This document shows positions 10,083 to 22,110 of a DNA stretch of 64,000 nt, in pieces (the first letter of the stretch is position 1; each line of letters starts with the position of its first letter). Origin of the DNA: Sophora flavescens (Eukaryota; Streptophyta; Magnoliopsida; Fabales; Fabaceae); contig CM061068.1 in NCBI GenBank assembly GCA_030762895.1, positions 45,411,615 through 45,475,614 of the forward strand. The letters run 5' to 3'. Under the pieces are notes generated by a model that searched no databases, was not told where the DNA came from, and worked only from the letters and a program-made list of their open reading frames with translations. The translations under genes were made by a program, and so were the position numbers.

Positions 10083-13000
10083 TTCGATTCAGGCGCAACT
10101 CATTCTTTTATTTCGATGGATCTTGTGGAAATTCTAGACTTGCCTGTTTCTTCCTTGCCATATAATCTGATTGTTTCTACCCCAACTGCTGAACCTGTGA
10201 TTGTTAATTCTGTTTGCTTAAACTGTCCTATCCTCGTTCAGAATAGACATTTCCTTGTAGACTTGATCTGTTTGCCTTTAGTACAGTTAGATGTAATCTT
10301 AGGCATGGATTGGTTATCTTTCAACCATATCCTAATAGACTATTCTCAGAAAACCTTAATCTTTAGGGAGGAGATTTCTGGATTTTTATCTGCTAGTCAG
10401 GTAAGAGCTTCTTTGAAAGAAGGAGCTCAAGGTTACATGCTGTTGTTTTCCTAGGACGCCGAGAGAGAGTTTGACCTGGAATCCGTACCTATCGTTCGAG
10501 AGTTTCCGAAGGTTTTCCCTGAGGATGTACCTGGATTTCCACCTGTTCGGGAGATCGAGTTCGCAATTGATATGATTCCAGGCACTGGACCAATATCCAT
10601 GGCACCATATCGTATGTCGACATCAGAGTTAGAAACCTTGAAGGACCAACTTGAAGAGCTGATGAGAAAAGATTTTATACGACCTAGTGTGTCACCGTGG
10701 GGAGCTCCAGTCCTGCTAGTAAAGAAGAAAGATGGAACTGCTAGACTGTGTGTGGACTTTCATCAGTTAAACAAGGCCACAATTAAAAACAGATATCCTC
10801 TTCCAAGGATAGATGATCTTATGGATCAGTTACGTGGTGCAGTAGTGTTTTCAAAGATAGATCTGCGGTGGGATACCACCAGATACGAGTAAAAGCAGAA
10901 GATGTTCCTAAGACAGGGTTTCGAACACGCTATGGGCATTATGAGTATTTGGTGATGCCGTTTGGAGTGACGAATGCACCTGCTATATTCATGGACTATA
11001 TGAATAGGATCTTTCGTCCCTTTTTGTATCAGTTCGTAGTCATCTTCATTGATGACATTCTGATATATTCTCCGGACAAGGAGACTCATGTTGAACATCT
11101 TAGCATTGTTCTTCAAATCCTGAGAGAGAAACAGCTCTATGCGAAACCTGAGAAGGGTGAATTTTGGTTGGATCAAGTCCAATTCTTGGGGCACGTAATA
11201 TCCCGCGAAGGAATCGCTGTGGATCCGACGAAGGTCGAGGCAGTTTTGGAAGGGGAAAGGCCGACAACGGCAACAGAAATCCGTAGTTTTGTGGGTTTGA
11301 CTGGCTACTATCGAAGGTTCATTGAAGGATTTTCCAAGATTGTAGGACCTCTCACCCAGTTGACGCGTAATGACTAAGCATTCGTGTGGACAGAAGCCTG
11401 TGAGAGAAGCTTCCAAGAGCTGAAAAGGAGGTTGACAACCTCACCGGTATTGATCCTACCTGATCCCAAGGAATCTTTTGAGGTTGACTGTGATGCTTCG
11501 CATAAAGGTTTGGGTTGTGTGCTGATGCAAAGTCAGAAAGTTGTAGATTATGCTTCGAGGCAGTTGAAGATTCATAAAAGGAACTATCTGACACACGATT
11601 TAGAATTGGCTGTTATGGTCTTTGCTTTAAAAATCTAGAGACATTACTTGTACAGGGCTACTTTTAATGTTTTCAGTGACCATGAGAGCTTGAAGTACCT
11701 GTTTAATCAGAAGGAGTTGAATATGCGTCAGAGACGTTGGTTAGAATTCCTGAAGGATTATGACTTTCAACTACAGTATCACCCTGGAAAGGCGAATGTA
11801 GTGGCTGATGCCTTGAGCAGGAAGATACTTCACACATCAGTGATGATGGTTAAAGAGCAGGAATTGCTGGAACAATTCCGAGATCTAAGTTGTTTAGTTG
11901 AGAGTACACTAGGAAAACTGTGTCTGGACAGGACCACTGTGTCAAATGGATTAATGGAGCAGATAAAGGAGAAGCAAGAGACTGATCAGTATCTACAGAC
12001 AGAAAAAGATTTAGTACGTCAAGGAGCCCTGTCAGAATTTAGAGAAGGAACAAATGAAATCTTGAGGTTTGCCGAGAGAATCTGTGTACCTGATGATGCT
12101 GAGCTGAGGAAACTGATTTTAGAAGAGGCTCATAAGAGCAGGTTGAGTATGCACCCAGGGGCCACGAAGATGTATCAAGATCTTAAGAAGTTGTACCGGT
12201 GGTATGGGATGAAGAGAGATGTAATGGAATACGTCGCTTCTTGTTTGGTATGTCAGAAAGCCAAAGTGGAACACCAGAGGCCAGTAGGAATGTTACAGTC
12301 TTTAGATATTCCAGAATGGAAATGGGATGGAATCTCAATGGATTTCGTGACCAGTTTACCAAGGAGTAAGAAGGGGTATGAAGACTAAGTCAGCTCACTT
12401 TTTGCCAATCAATATGAGATACTCTATGGAGAAGTTAACCCAATTGTACATCGGAGATATTGTTAGACTGCATGGTGTGCCTTCAAGCATTGTTTCAGAG
12501 CGAGACCCACGATTTACATCGAGGTTTTGGCAGAGTTTGCAAAAATCGCTTGGAACGAAACTCAGATTGAGTTTTGCATATCATCCGCAGACGGATGGAC
12601 AAACGGAAAGGACAATCCATTCACTAGAGGACTTGTTGAGAGTTTGTGTTTTGGAGGATGTCGGGGGTTGGGACGAGTCCCTACTGTTGATAGAATTCAC
12701 CTACAATAATAGTTTCCATTCAAGCATTGGAATGGCACCTTATGAAGCCCTGTATGGTCGACGATGTCGGACACCTTTGTGTTGGTATCAGGATGGTGAG
12801 AGTTTGATTTTGGGTACAGACTTCGTGCAACAAACAACAGAAAAGGTGAAGATGATCCAGGAGAAAATGAGGACTACTCAGAGCCAACAGAAGAGCTACG
12901 CGGACAAGAGACGACGACCTCTAGAGTTTGGGGAAGGCGAACATGTATTCTTGAGAGTCACGCCAACGACTGGGATTGGCAGAGTACTAAAGTCCAGAAA

Positions 13001-13355
13001 GCTTACACCCAGGTTTATTGGACCCTACCAAATTCTTCGTCGTGTGGGTCTAGTAGCTTATAAAATATCTTTACCACCTTTTCTTTCCAATATCCATGAT
13101 GTTTTTCATGTCTCTTAGTTGAGAAAATACATTCCTGATCCATCACATATCATAAAGCCTGATAAAGTATAGTTAAAAGAGAACATGTCCTTTATGACTT
13201 CGCCAGCACGAATCACGTATAGGATGACAAAGCAGCTCAGAGGTAAGCAAATTCCTTTGGTCAAAGTCATCTGGAATGAGACAACCGGAGAAGCAACGTG
13301 GGAAGCTGAGGACAAGATGAAGTTACAGTACCTTGAGTTATTTCAAGGTACGTAA
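10083..13355 (+). pseudogene. Tekay pol: protease, RT, RNase H, integrase, chromodomain; broken
   Basis: Domains in order: aspartic protease (FDSGATHSF, then ILGMDWL); reverse transcriptase (RLCVDFHQLNKATI, then FIDDILIYS with the catalytic Asp pair); RNase H (FEVDCDASHKGLG, ADALSRK); integrase (CLVCQKAKV, MDFVTSLP, SERDPRF, HPQTDGQTERT); and chromodomain at about 13200-13350 (VKVIWNETTGEATWE). Breaks: TAG at 10452, a one-base loss near 10870, TAA at 11375, TAG at 11636, a 26-base deletion near 12381 in the integrase, and TAG at 13116 and near 13170. The 26-base deletion is absent from the other copy (1730-1760). Ends at TAA 13353-13355, 21 bases before the 3' LTR. Confidence 0.93.
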
Positions 13356-13363
13356 TTCTTTTT

Positions 13364-13376
13364 AGAGGGGTAGAGT
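13364..13376 (+). other. Polypurine tract of Tekay element
   Basis: AGAGGGGTAGAGT abuts the start of the 3' LTR; the same tract precedes the LTR at 2761. It is the usual plus-strand primer site. Confidence 0.8.
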
Positions 13377-16300
13377 TGTAACACCCTGTTTTTCGTATGC
13401 TTCTTTATCAATAAATACATGCTTTAATGTATTTATTTTTGATAAAATACAGAGGATGGTTTTATTTAAAATAAAATCATTTTCTTGTGTTGTTTTACCG
13501 TATGAAGTCGCAGTAAAATTTTCGATCGAAAATTCAGACGAAAACCGGTCTGGGTTCTCTCTGCCAGTACAAGTTTACTGAGCTAGAGATAAAATTTTAA
13601 TTCGTGAACGAGACGGTTAGTGTTTTTATGATGTTTTGTGTGGGTTTGGAGTTTTTCGAAAAATCTTGTTCGGGGCCAAATCTTAGGGATTTCCCGGGCG
13701 AAATCGTCGGGAAATATGATCGGGGAAGTCATATGATATGCAATGGAGCAAAGCATCAATAGGATGAAGTGACATGGAGTGACTTGATGTGAAGGATATG
13801 ACACATCTCAAAAACTGAATCTTGACTTTATTTCAAAATCTCACTTTTTCATCTTTCTCTCTCCAATCACATCACATCACCTTAACTCCTTATCCTCTCT
13901 ACAAGCAACCCACCTTATTTCTTCTTCTTTCTTCTCTTCTTTCTTCTTCTTTCTCTCCAAAATCGTGCCACTCTCCTTCATTCTCTATAAATACCCTTCA
14001 TTTCCACCATTCATCACTTTCCTCCATTTTCTCACATTTTCACTTTACTACCTTTCTTCTTCTTCTTCTTTCTTACAAAGTTTACATTTTTATCAAGCTT
14101 TTCTCTTAAAGTTCTTCATCAAAGTTGTTCATCTTGTTAAGGGTAATACTTCTATGTAGTTCTCTTTTTCAAAGTTTCATCTTTTGTTTCAAAGTTTTCT
14201 TCATATGCTCTTTATGTGCTTTTAACTTCTAAAACCTCTCAAAAATGGTAGAAAACTCCTTTTGAGTTGAAACCACTTTCTATATTCTTGTATTTACTCA
14301 TACTATCACATACTAAAAGGTTGTATAAAACAAAGTTTCCTAACCTCTTCTTTCTAAGGAGGCCGAAACCATGTTTATGGTTTAGATGGATCTTGTTTCA
14401 ACTTTTACAAGTATGAGTTTGTATTTGAGTTTCATTTCCAAGATGATCATGGACCAAGGCTCCTTTATGTTAAAGGATGCTATGTCTAAGTGATTGGAAA
14501 GTTTAAAGATTTGTTTTCCAAGATGATCATGGACCAAGGCTCCTTTATGTTAAAGGATGCTATGTCTAAGTGATTGGAAAGTTTAAAGATTTGTTTTCCA
14601 AAATGATCATAGACCAAGGCTCCTTTATGTTAAAGGATGCTATGTCTAAAAGATTGGAAAGTTTAAAGATTTTTTTACTCTATTTTTATGTAAAGACCAA
14701 AACCAATGAGTTTTAAGGCTATGTTGTTTAAGTTTTAATTTCCAAAATGATCATGGATTAAGACTCCTTGATATAGGAGGATGCTAGGTCCAAGAGATTG
14801 GAAAGTTTGAAGATTTATAACCCCTATTTCTTGAAAAGGCCGAAACCTTCAATAGTTATGGCAAAGATGTTGAGTTTTGTTTTCCAAAGTGATCATGGAC
14901 TAAAAAGCTCCTTGTGTTAAAGGATGCTATGTCTAAGTGATTGGAAAGTTTAAAATATTTTCTTGCTTTATTTTCCTATCATGGCCGAATGTAACATTTG
15001 ACCTAGGATGTGTTATTTTGTTTTGTTTTCCAAGATGATTATGGATTAAAGCTCCTTTATGTTAAAGGATGCTATGTCCAAAAGATTGGATGATTTAAAG
15101 ATCTCTAACCTCACAAACTTGTTAAGGCCGAACCTAAGAGTTCATGGTCTAAGACATTTGATTTTTCCATTTTCCAAAATGATCATGGTTTCAAGCTCCT
15201 TACTATGTATGGATGCTAACCTAAAGAGATTGGAAAGTTTAGAAATTCCTAGCCTATTTATCTATGCTTGGCCGAAACCCTAAGTCAAGTACTTAGTGGG
15301 ATTTTTAATTCAACTTTGTTAAAATATTGTTGTTTATGAACTTCTAGCACTTAAGGATCATAAATCCAAGAGTCACATAAATTTCGGAAACCCCTAATCC
15401 TAGTTTATTGTATGAACCGAACCTATACCTTGTGATTAGTGTTCTTGAGTTGATTTATTTTTTTTAACTCATGATTTTATGTTGGTAACCTTAGACTTCC
15501 ATCGCCGGAGAAGCGAGGACATTCGTGAACCTTCTTTTTCAAATAAAAAACTCTTAACTCTGACGTGAGGTAACATGGGATTTCCTAAAGATATTCAATA
15601 ACTGTATGCATGTGTGTAGGTGTTTAACTGGATATTTATATGTTGATTGAGCTTACTTGGTTATCTAATGTACTTGAACTGTTATGCTATTATCTGATGT
15701 TGAACTGTGCTTGTTCTAAATGTTATAAATCATATTTGTGATGAACTGCTTTCAACTGTGATATTAGCATTGAACTGAGAATATATACTGCTGTTGATTG
15801 AAAGTTTTCTAAGCCAGACTTGTGTCTGTGCTCAACTGTTATAAGGGTTAAAAATCTTAATAAGCTTTGAAGATGAAGGGATTGGTGTTTTTTTTTCCAA
15901 AAGCTCATTAACTTAAAATACTTGTTTTAAATGTTGAAATAGTTTTGGTGAACTATTGTTATACAAGAGAAAAATCCTTTTCGAACTATGTGTCTTCAAG
16001 TGAAAACTTTCAAGATTATTTGGCAATATCCTATTGGGAATTTTCAAAGATAAAAGTATTTCAAATATGCTTTATAAAATATTTTCAAAGAAAAGGTTTT
16101 CTCCTAAATGTTTTAGAAACTTTCCGATAGCCTGGATAGGTTATTGAGGATTCGGTTTTGAATTTTATTTTCACTAAACGAAAAATAAGTACTTAAGAAA
16201 GAGAATCTAGTACGCGAGATGTCGCCTCTAGTATTCAGCTATACGCACGTGATCTTGGATCAGTGTTAATTCGGGGCCATGGGTCCTATTCATGATGTTA

Positions 16301-17919
16301 TGGACTGAGAATCCAATTCTCGAAATCGAGGACAGTGCGTTCTGATCACGTTGTTGTGGACTGTGTGTCCTAACCACCTTGTGATGAACATTGTTAAAGG
16401 TGAATGTTGTTTTCTACGACCACAACCCTTGACTGCGGCATCGGTCATGGGCATTGTGATTGAGCACTCGGACTGTGTGTCCTATGCTTTTAAGTTTTCA
16501 AGTGATGGGGAAATGATGATTAAGTCGTTAGCTTCGAGCTGCGACAGCGAAAAAGAATGAACACAAAGAAAACCTTTTAAATAAAACATTTTCTCATATG
16601 CATTTCCCCAGGCAGGCGTGCTTTCTTATATATCAGATACAAGGTGGTATCTGGGAGTCTGTCCATGTAATCGAGTTCAGAGGCACATGTGACGTTGCTC
16701 GTCCTAAGACCTTAAATGCACGAGGGTATGGAGGCAACTGCCCGCCGGGCTAGAGATTGACCAACTCTAATTCTTCTCCAGTGGAAAACGGTGTTGATAT
16801 CTCATGAGATTAGGATAGAGCCTGATATTGAAGTGCCATGCATATTTTTGAAAATTATTTGTGCGGGCTACAGATCCCTTGATATAACACGGTTATATTA
16901 TGATTATGCATGATTTAACTGTTCACTTGATTATGTGTTGCATGTATCATGTATATGGTTGTTGTGGGATATATCTTATGATGGTATCTCACTCTTGCAC
17001 AACTGTATGTTCTGTTCTTTTCTTCTTGTATCGGGTATGCACGTGCTCTTAGATGGATCCGGACGTTCCCTTGGAACAGACGAGCTCGAGGAGCAAGGTA
17101 TTTGATCACACTGGGTCAGCAGGGAATTGGACTATACACAAGGGTACGACGACTGCGACATATCGGGGTCACGACCATCGAAACGAATGCTAACGGAGTG
17201 CCCGTACGAAGGATTCATACCGTCGAGACGAGGACTGTGACGCTTCCACCTCCATGGTACTACCTCCATATGCTACAAGTCACCGGACTCCTTCATGAGC
17301 ACTTTGATCCAGTGGAACCGCTTGCGGAGGATCTAGTGGAGGAGGATCTTGAAGAGGATCCCGAGGAAGAGCCTCTTGAGTTCATAGAGGTCGAGGACGA
17401 GGATCAGGAGGAGCCAGAGTACCATCCGCAGGATCCCGACGATGACGACGTCCCTATCGACGATGGCGGTGACGTTATTGATCCGGCAAGTGATATCTCG
17501 TTTGAGGGTAGCGTCTGTGGTCACTCTGCATGCAGGAGGCATTGGTAGATCGTTTGTCAGGTTTTGGAGTTGTCCCGATAGTCCCTAGGCTTTTACAGCC
17601 ATCTTTTGAGTCTTGTACCCAATTCCCTATTCCCGGTTTGATGTTTTCTTTTTTACCTATTTCTTCAGTAGTTGTTTCAGTGTATGTTTGCCAGTTCGAC
17701 AAGGCCTGTATTGTAATCAAACCTAAGATCCCAAGTGGGACAGTCATATCTATATGTATGATGAGTGTTCATCACCTTTTCTTAACTGCTTTAAAAAAAT
17801 GAGTACCCTTTTTCAATAACCTTATATAAAAGGTTATTTTTCCGAAGGCGACCAGTGTTTTAAATAAGTTTCTTTTCCGCAATGGGTAACCATGTGATGC
17901 CGGGTTTTAGGGTGTCGCA
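13377..17919 (+). repeat. 3' LTR of Tekay/Del-type element
   Basis: This 4543-bp LTR runs from TGTAACACCC to GGTGTCGCA and matches 2761-7271. It keeps the TATA box at 13986-13993 and the full tandem-repeat block at about 14430-15260. It also has an unbroken acidic ORF (17102-17548). It lies against unrelated DNA at 17920. Confidence 0.9.
17036..17548 (+). CDS. Unrecognised acidic ORF inside the 3' LTR
   Basis: An open frame of 148 codons runs from 17102 to the TAG at 17546-17548. The first in-frame ATG is at 17270 (93 codons), and an upstream ATG near 17036 is out of frame by one missing base relative to the 5' LTR. The product would have a basic stretch (LYTRVRRLRH), then a Pro/Trp/Tyr segment (TLPPPWYYLH), then about 60 residues very rich in Glu and Asp, and a short Cys/His tail (GHSACRRHW). 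I recognise no family. It is in sense orientation and would lie in the long transcribed leader of the element. The 5' LTR copy has two TAGs where this one has CAG. A translated role is unproven; it may simply be a fossil of captured coding sequence. Confidence 0.35.
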   Translation, partial: YARALRWIRTFPWNRRARGARYLITLGQQGIGLYTRVRRLRHIGVTTIETNANGVPVRRIHTVETRTVTLPPPWYYLHMLQVTGLLHEHFDPVEPLAEDLVEEDLEEDPEEEPLEFIEVEDEDQEEPEYHPQDPDDDDVPIDDGGDVIDPASDISFEGSVCGHSACRRHW

Positions 17920-19910
17920 ATCATAATAAGACAAGAGCAGGAGGACACATCACCTCCTTCTGGAAGGATCTCCTGATGATTGGGGAAAGGAAAAGATATC
18001 ACGCATGCACCCGTGAATCGTGCCAACGGCTCAATAGGACCCGCTCAGAGTAACCAACTCGCATGAATAACACGCACCGAGTTTGCTATATATAGAAGGA
18101 CCTTCGTCCTTGTTCCACAAGATGTATCACACATACCCTAGTACTAAAAAACTGCTCACTCTTTATACTAGAATCACCATTACTCTATACTTACTTCCAA
18201 TAGTTAATACAGCAAACCTTCGTAGTATTCCTTTTATTGTTTTTAGCATAAACACTCACCCTGTATCCAATTCCTATCAAATATTGTAAAAAAAAAAAAA
18301 ATTCCTATCAACTATAAAGGAACCACGACATGATTATAAAATGTGAATTTTATAATAATTTAAACCAGTCATATAATTGAGGGTGCATAGTTTTATGTTT
18401 TTAATATTTATTTTAGACATGACACTTTTTGAATCTCCACTTTGTTGCATATTCAAATGATGAGACACGTCACACGTCCAAGTTACGTCCCCCATGTTAT
18501 AAATAACATAGTGACAATAGCAAGGGTCAATGCGGAACTTGATGATCAATGATTATGAAAATATTGGCATCTGAGTTTGGTTGGGTAAAATATATTACTC
18601 GATAAGCATTATTGAGCACTTCATCTCTTCAATAATAGGTTACATTTGAAAACAAATGAATGGTCAAAAGGTGAAGGATATATTTTGCTGTAACTACAGT
18701 GAATAAACTGACTAGTATAATAGGATTAAAAATATTCCATAGGAGCATGATTAAATTCGTGTGGAGAGGGGGGCATGCCTTAGTCTTTTTTATAAGAAAA
18801 AAATGTATTAAGTTAAATATAAAGGTTACCTAAACCCGTATATAAATAACATGAACAATTACAATCAAAGTAAAGTAAGGTAAAGTTTCGACTATATGTG
18901 CACAATCCCTAAAGACCAAAAAAGTGACAACACCTTGGTTTGAAAGATTACAATCAGAGGGGGCATGCCTGATCAGTATGTTATGGTCTTCCGACTTTAT
19001 CATTATTTTTATGTACTGTTTTAAAATGTTTGAAATTTTTTTCTTGTTACATATGCTTGATTTGGTCATCTCCTTTAACTATATTTTTGGCTCTTTCTCT
19101 AAATGGATTTAATTGTTAATGATCCCTGGTTTTGGAGGTTAAGCAATTTTTTTTTTTTGATAAGCATTGGAGGTTAAGCATTTCATGTGTGTTTCGTGTA
19201 ATCTTTATGCCAGATAGTAGTAGTGTTATAGTCTTGAGCTTGCTTGTTAGTTGTTAACTTGGCCCCGTTGTATTTAAATGAAAGATATGTTGATAAAGTT
19301 TTTAATCCAATATATAACTAGTAAAGTTTTATTAAATATTCAAATAGCATTTATTAATTACAGACTTACTCTTGATTTAATTGTATAATATATTTTCATC
19401 CTAAATTTGTATTACTGAAATTATCGAGGGAAAATGTATGTATACATTTTAATATTATTTTAGCATTTTTATTTTGTATACGAAGTAAAACAGTGGTAAA
19501 AGTTTAGAGAAGCATTAGCCACTTTCACCCATGTAAAAATAACGCAACTCAAGTTGACTAAACAAGTTTTTCCACTTTTTGGTACTTATTCATTTTTTCT
19601 GTTTTTTTTTTCTTCTCCATTTTTAGTTTTTTGTTTTTGATTTTTTCCAACTTTCTAGTTTTTTTTTCATAAGCTTTTTAAGTGAGTCAACCTATTTAAC
19701 CCATTAACTCGAGGTAGATTGACTCCAGCTATTTATTGACTCAACCAAAAAGTAACCCACCAACTTGTAGTGGATTGAACCGGATTAACTATTTTTTGGG
19801 GTGGATTGAGCCGAATTGGTTATTTTCACTCAAAAAAAAAAGTAAACTATGCTGGGTTGGCTCATTTTTTTGTCAACTCGTGATGGGCCAATCCGAATGA
19901 TCGGATGTCA
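17920..19910. other. Intergenic AT-rich DNA; one LTR-like promoter fragment
   Basis: No gene was recognised. The first 380 bases look like the U3/R part of an LTR: a GC-richer block, a TATA-like TATATATA at 18087-18094, and a pyrimidine-rich segment ending at an A-run near 18288. No partner LTR is visible. A GGGGGCATGCCT motif occurs at both 18769 and 18957. The rest is AT-rich filler with short A/T runs. Confidence 0.4.
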
Positions 19911-20509
19911 CGACCCAAAATCGATGTTAGTGACTGACCACAAGAGAGGCGACGACCCTTAATCTGAAGCCTTGCCCAGGTTAATTAACACATCTTCATT
20001 CTTAATTCAATATAATTTTTTTTTCACGAATATTTAATATTGAACCTTTTCTCTTTTAATGAAAATACAAACTTATAGATTAGAGGAAAACTTGATTTGA
20101 TAAGTTTTCATAAATGGGAAACAAAGAATTCCCAATAATAGTTATGAATACCAGACACTTGTAAAAGAAATGATACAATTTAGATATCAAAATTTTACAA
20201 CAAAAATACATTAACTTTAGTAGGAATAAAAAAAATATATCTTCAGAGGTTACGCCTTGACACTATAGCTCCACAGCTAGGAGTCGGGCAGCTCGGGATG
20301 ATCCAAAAGCTTCCACACCTGCATCTCAAATACTATGAGGGAATGAGTTAAATAAACTCGGTAAAGGCTTTACAAGCGAAAACAACTAGAAATCATGCAA
20401 ATAGAAAATACAACAATATCTAACTCGTTAAAGCCTTTAATCTCATATATTTAACATTCAATACTCTCATTGTGAATTTTCTACAATGATACTCGAATTT
20501 CATCAAGAG

Positions 20510-20820
20510 TCGAACATAACGGATTTCATCTGTACTATTGGGTGTTACGTCTCGCCGTTCCTGATAGGCATACAACCTATCCTCTACTGGGCGTTACGTC
20601 TCGCCGTCCCCAGTACGGTATCATATTTACTAGGCGTACCCAATATATGGCCATATCATCACATCTAAGCTCTACTAGGCGTTACGTCTCGCCGTCCCCA
20701 GTAGGCTATCTATATTACTAAGCAATTGGGCGTTAGTACCATTGTCCCCAGTGCATTCTCATAACCAAAATCTTGTGCAGCTAGACGTTACGTCTCGTCG
20801 TCCCCAGTACGACTTTTCAA
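20510..20820. repeat. GTTACGTCTCGCCGT repeats in the solo LTR
   Basis: GGCGTTACGTCTCGCCGTCC or close variants, usually followed by CCAGTA, occur four times with good conservation and once degraded (about 20738). Spacing is irregular, 60-110 bases. The repeat itself holds a short palindrome-like ACGTCTCGCCGT core. Confidence 0.8.
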
Positions 20821-20974
20821 TGGTCAAATCAAGTGTCAAGTATATTTCATAATTCACATCACATACACATATGCAAACTTAGTTGGCATCAACCTCATAC
20901 CTCACGCACTACTAGAAAACTTGAATTTTCAGATGGAATTTTTGGACGGAAATACATCCGTCTGAAATTTTCAA

Positions 20975-21445
20975 AATTTCAGACGGATTTGTTATTTTTT
21001 ATATTTTCCTAGATTTATCTTACATCCTTCTGAAATCCGTCCGAAAATTTCACAAGGATTTCACACGGATTTATTATTTTTTATATTTTCCTAGATTTAT
21101 CTTACATCCGTCTGAAATCTGTCCGAAAATTTCAGACGGATTTCACACGGATTTGTTATTTTTTTATATTTTCCTAGATTTATCTTACATCCGTCCGAAA
21201 ATTTCAGACGGATTTCACACGGATTTGTTATTTTTTATATTTTCCTTGATTTATCTTACATCCGTCTGAAATCCGTCCGAAAATTTCAGACGGATTACAC
21301 ACGTATTTGTTATTTTTTATATTTTCCTAGATTTATCTTACATCCGTCTGAAATCCGTCTGAAAATTTCAGACGGATTTCACACGGATTTGTTATTTTTT
21401 ATATTTTCCTTGATTTATCTTACATCCGTCTGAAATCCGCCCGAA
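20975..21445. repeat. Tandem sub-terminal repeats of the CACTA element
   Basis: Six units of roughly 60-85 bp each contain TATATTTTCC, then TTTATCTTACATCCGTC, then one or two copies of the TCAGACGGAT motif and its inverse. Units differ mainly by whether one inverted motif pair is present. Confidence 0.85.
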
Positions 21446-21649
21446 AATCGGAGATTAAATTTTGGACCGAGTATTTTCTTAGTTGATCAGTTCAACTATT
21501 TATCTTTACTCTAATTTGAATTTCGAAAACATATATTTATCAATCTTTATTTTTAGATTCCAAAAAGTAAAAACATGTTTATTTTAGGCTTAATATTTAT
21601 CACTCATTTTATATCCACTAATACAAAAATAAGAAATTCTCTCTCCTCT

Positions 21650-22110
21650 CTCTCTATGTAACCCGTAACCCCCCTCTCTTTTCTTTCTTTCTTTCTTTTC
21701 TTCTTCTTTCTCCTTCCTTCTCTCTTCTTCTTCTTCCCCCCTTCAACTTCCATCTCCCCTCTTGCTCCAAAACCGGACCAGCCCCTCCACCATGACCAGC
21801 CGTCACGCCACACACGAACACGAAGACGCGACCACCATGTAGCGGGTTCGATCACCGCTGCTCTGCACGCGTAGGATCGTTTGGTTTCGTGACCATCGCA
21901 GGGAGATTTCCGGTCGTCGCTAAATCGTCGTTCGATGGCCGTTCAACTACGCCTGACATGGGAGAAGACGATCGTGCTGTAGAACTTGTGGAACCGCGCT
22001 AGAGCCGCGCTGTAACGGAGCTCCGCCGCTGCTCCGTCGTGCCTCCATCACTGCCGCCGCGCCGGTCGACTCCGTCAGCCACCATGTCATCTTCCTATTC
22101 TTCCTTGGGT
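21650..22110 (+). other. Leader-exon-like block inside the CACTA element
   Basis: A CT-rich stretch (21635-21770) passes into GC-rich sequence with many stops in every frame and ends TTCCTTGG followed by GTAAGT at 22109, a good 5' splice site. The larger CACTA element has a similar arrangement at 32190-32430. It is probably an untranslated first exon of the lost transposon gene. I see no protein similarity. Confidence 0.4.

Larger units (their letters stand above)
2761..17919 (+). mobile_element. Complete-length Ty3/gypsy chromovirus (Tekay/Del type), about 15.2 kb
   Basis: The order is 5' LTR (2761-7271), PBS, gag, protease, RT, RNase H, integrase, chromodomain, PPT and 3' LTR (13377-17919). 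Both LTRs start TGTAACACCC and end GGTGTCGCA. A chromodomain after the integrase and an initiator-Met tRNA primer site identify a chromovirus; the RT/integrase style and long LTRs suggest the Tekay/Del clade. LTRs near 4.5 kb are long for plant gypsy elements. All coding parts carry stops or frameshifts, so the copy cannot move on its own. No TSD can be tested because another pol gene, not a flank, lies left of 2761; the bases after 17919 are ATCAT. Confidence 0.88.

Noticed and set aside
10826..11416. Minus-strand ORF of 196 codons over RT
   Set aside because: Antisense shadow of clear reverse transcriptase.
20480..20830. Possible CRISPR-like regular array
   Set aside because: Spacing is irregular, units vary, and the context is a plant LTR; no cas genes would be expected.
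21604..21855. Minus-strand Lys/Arg/Glu-rich ORF
   Set aside because: Antisense of the CT-rich leader block in the CACTA element; low complexity.
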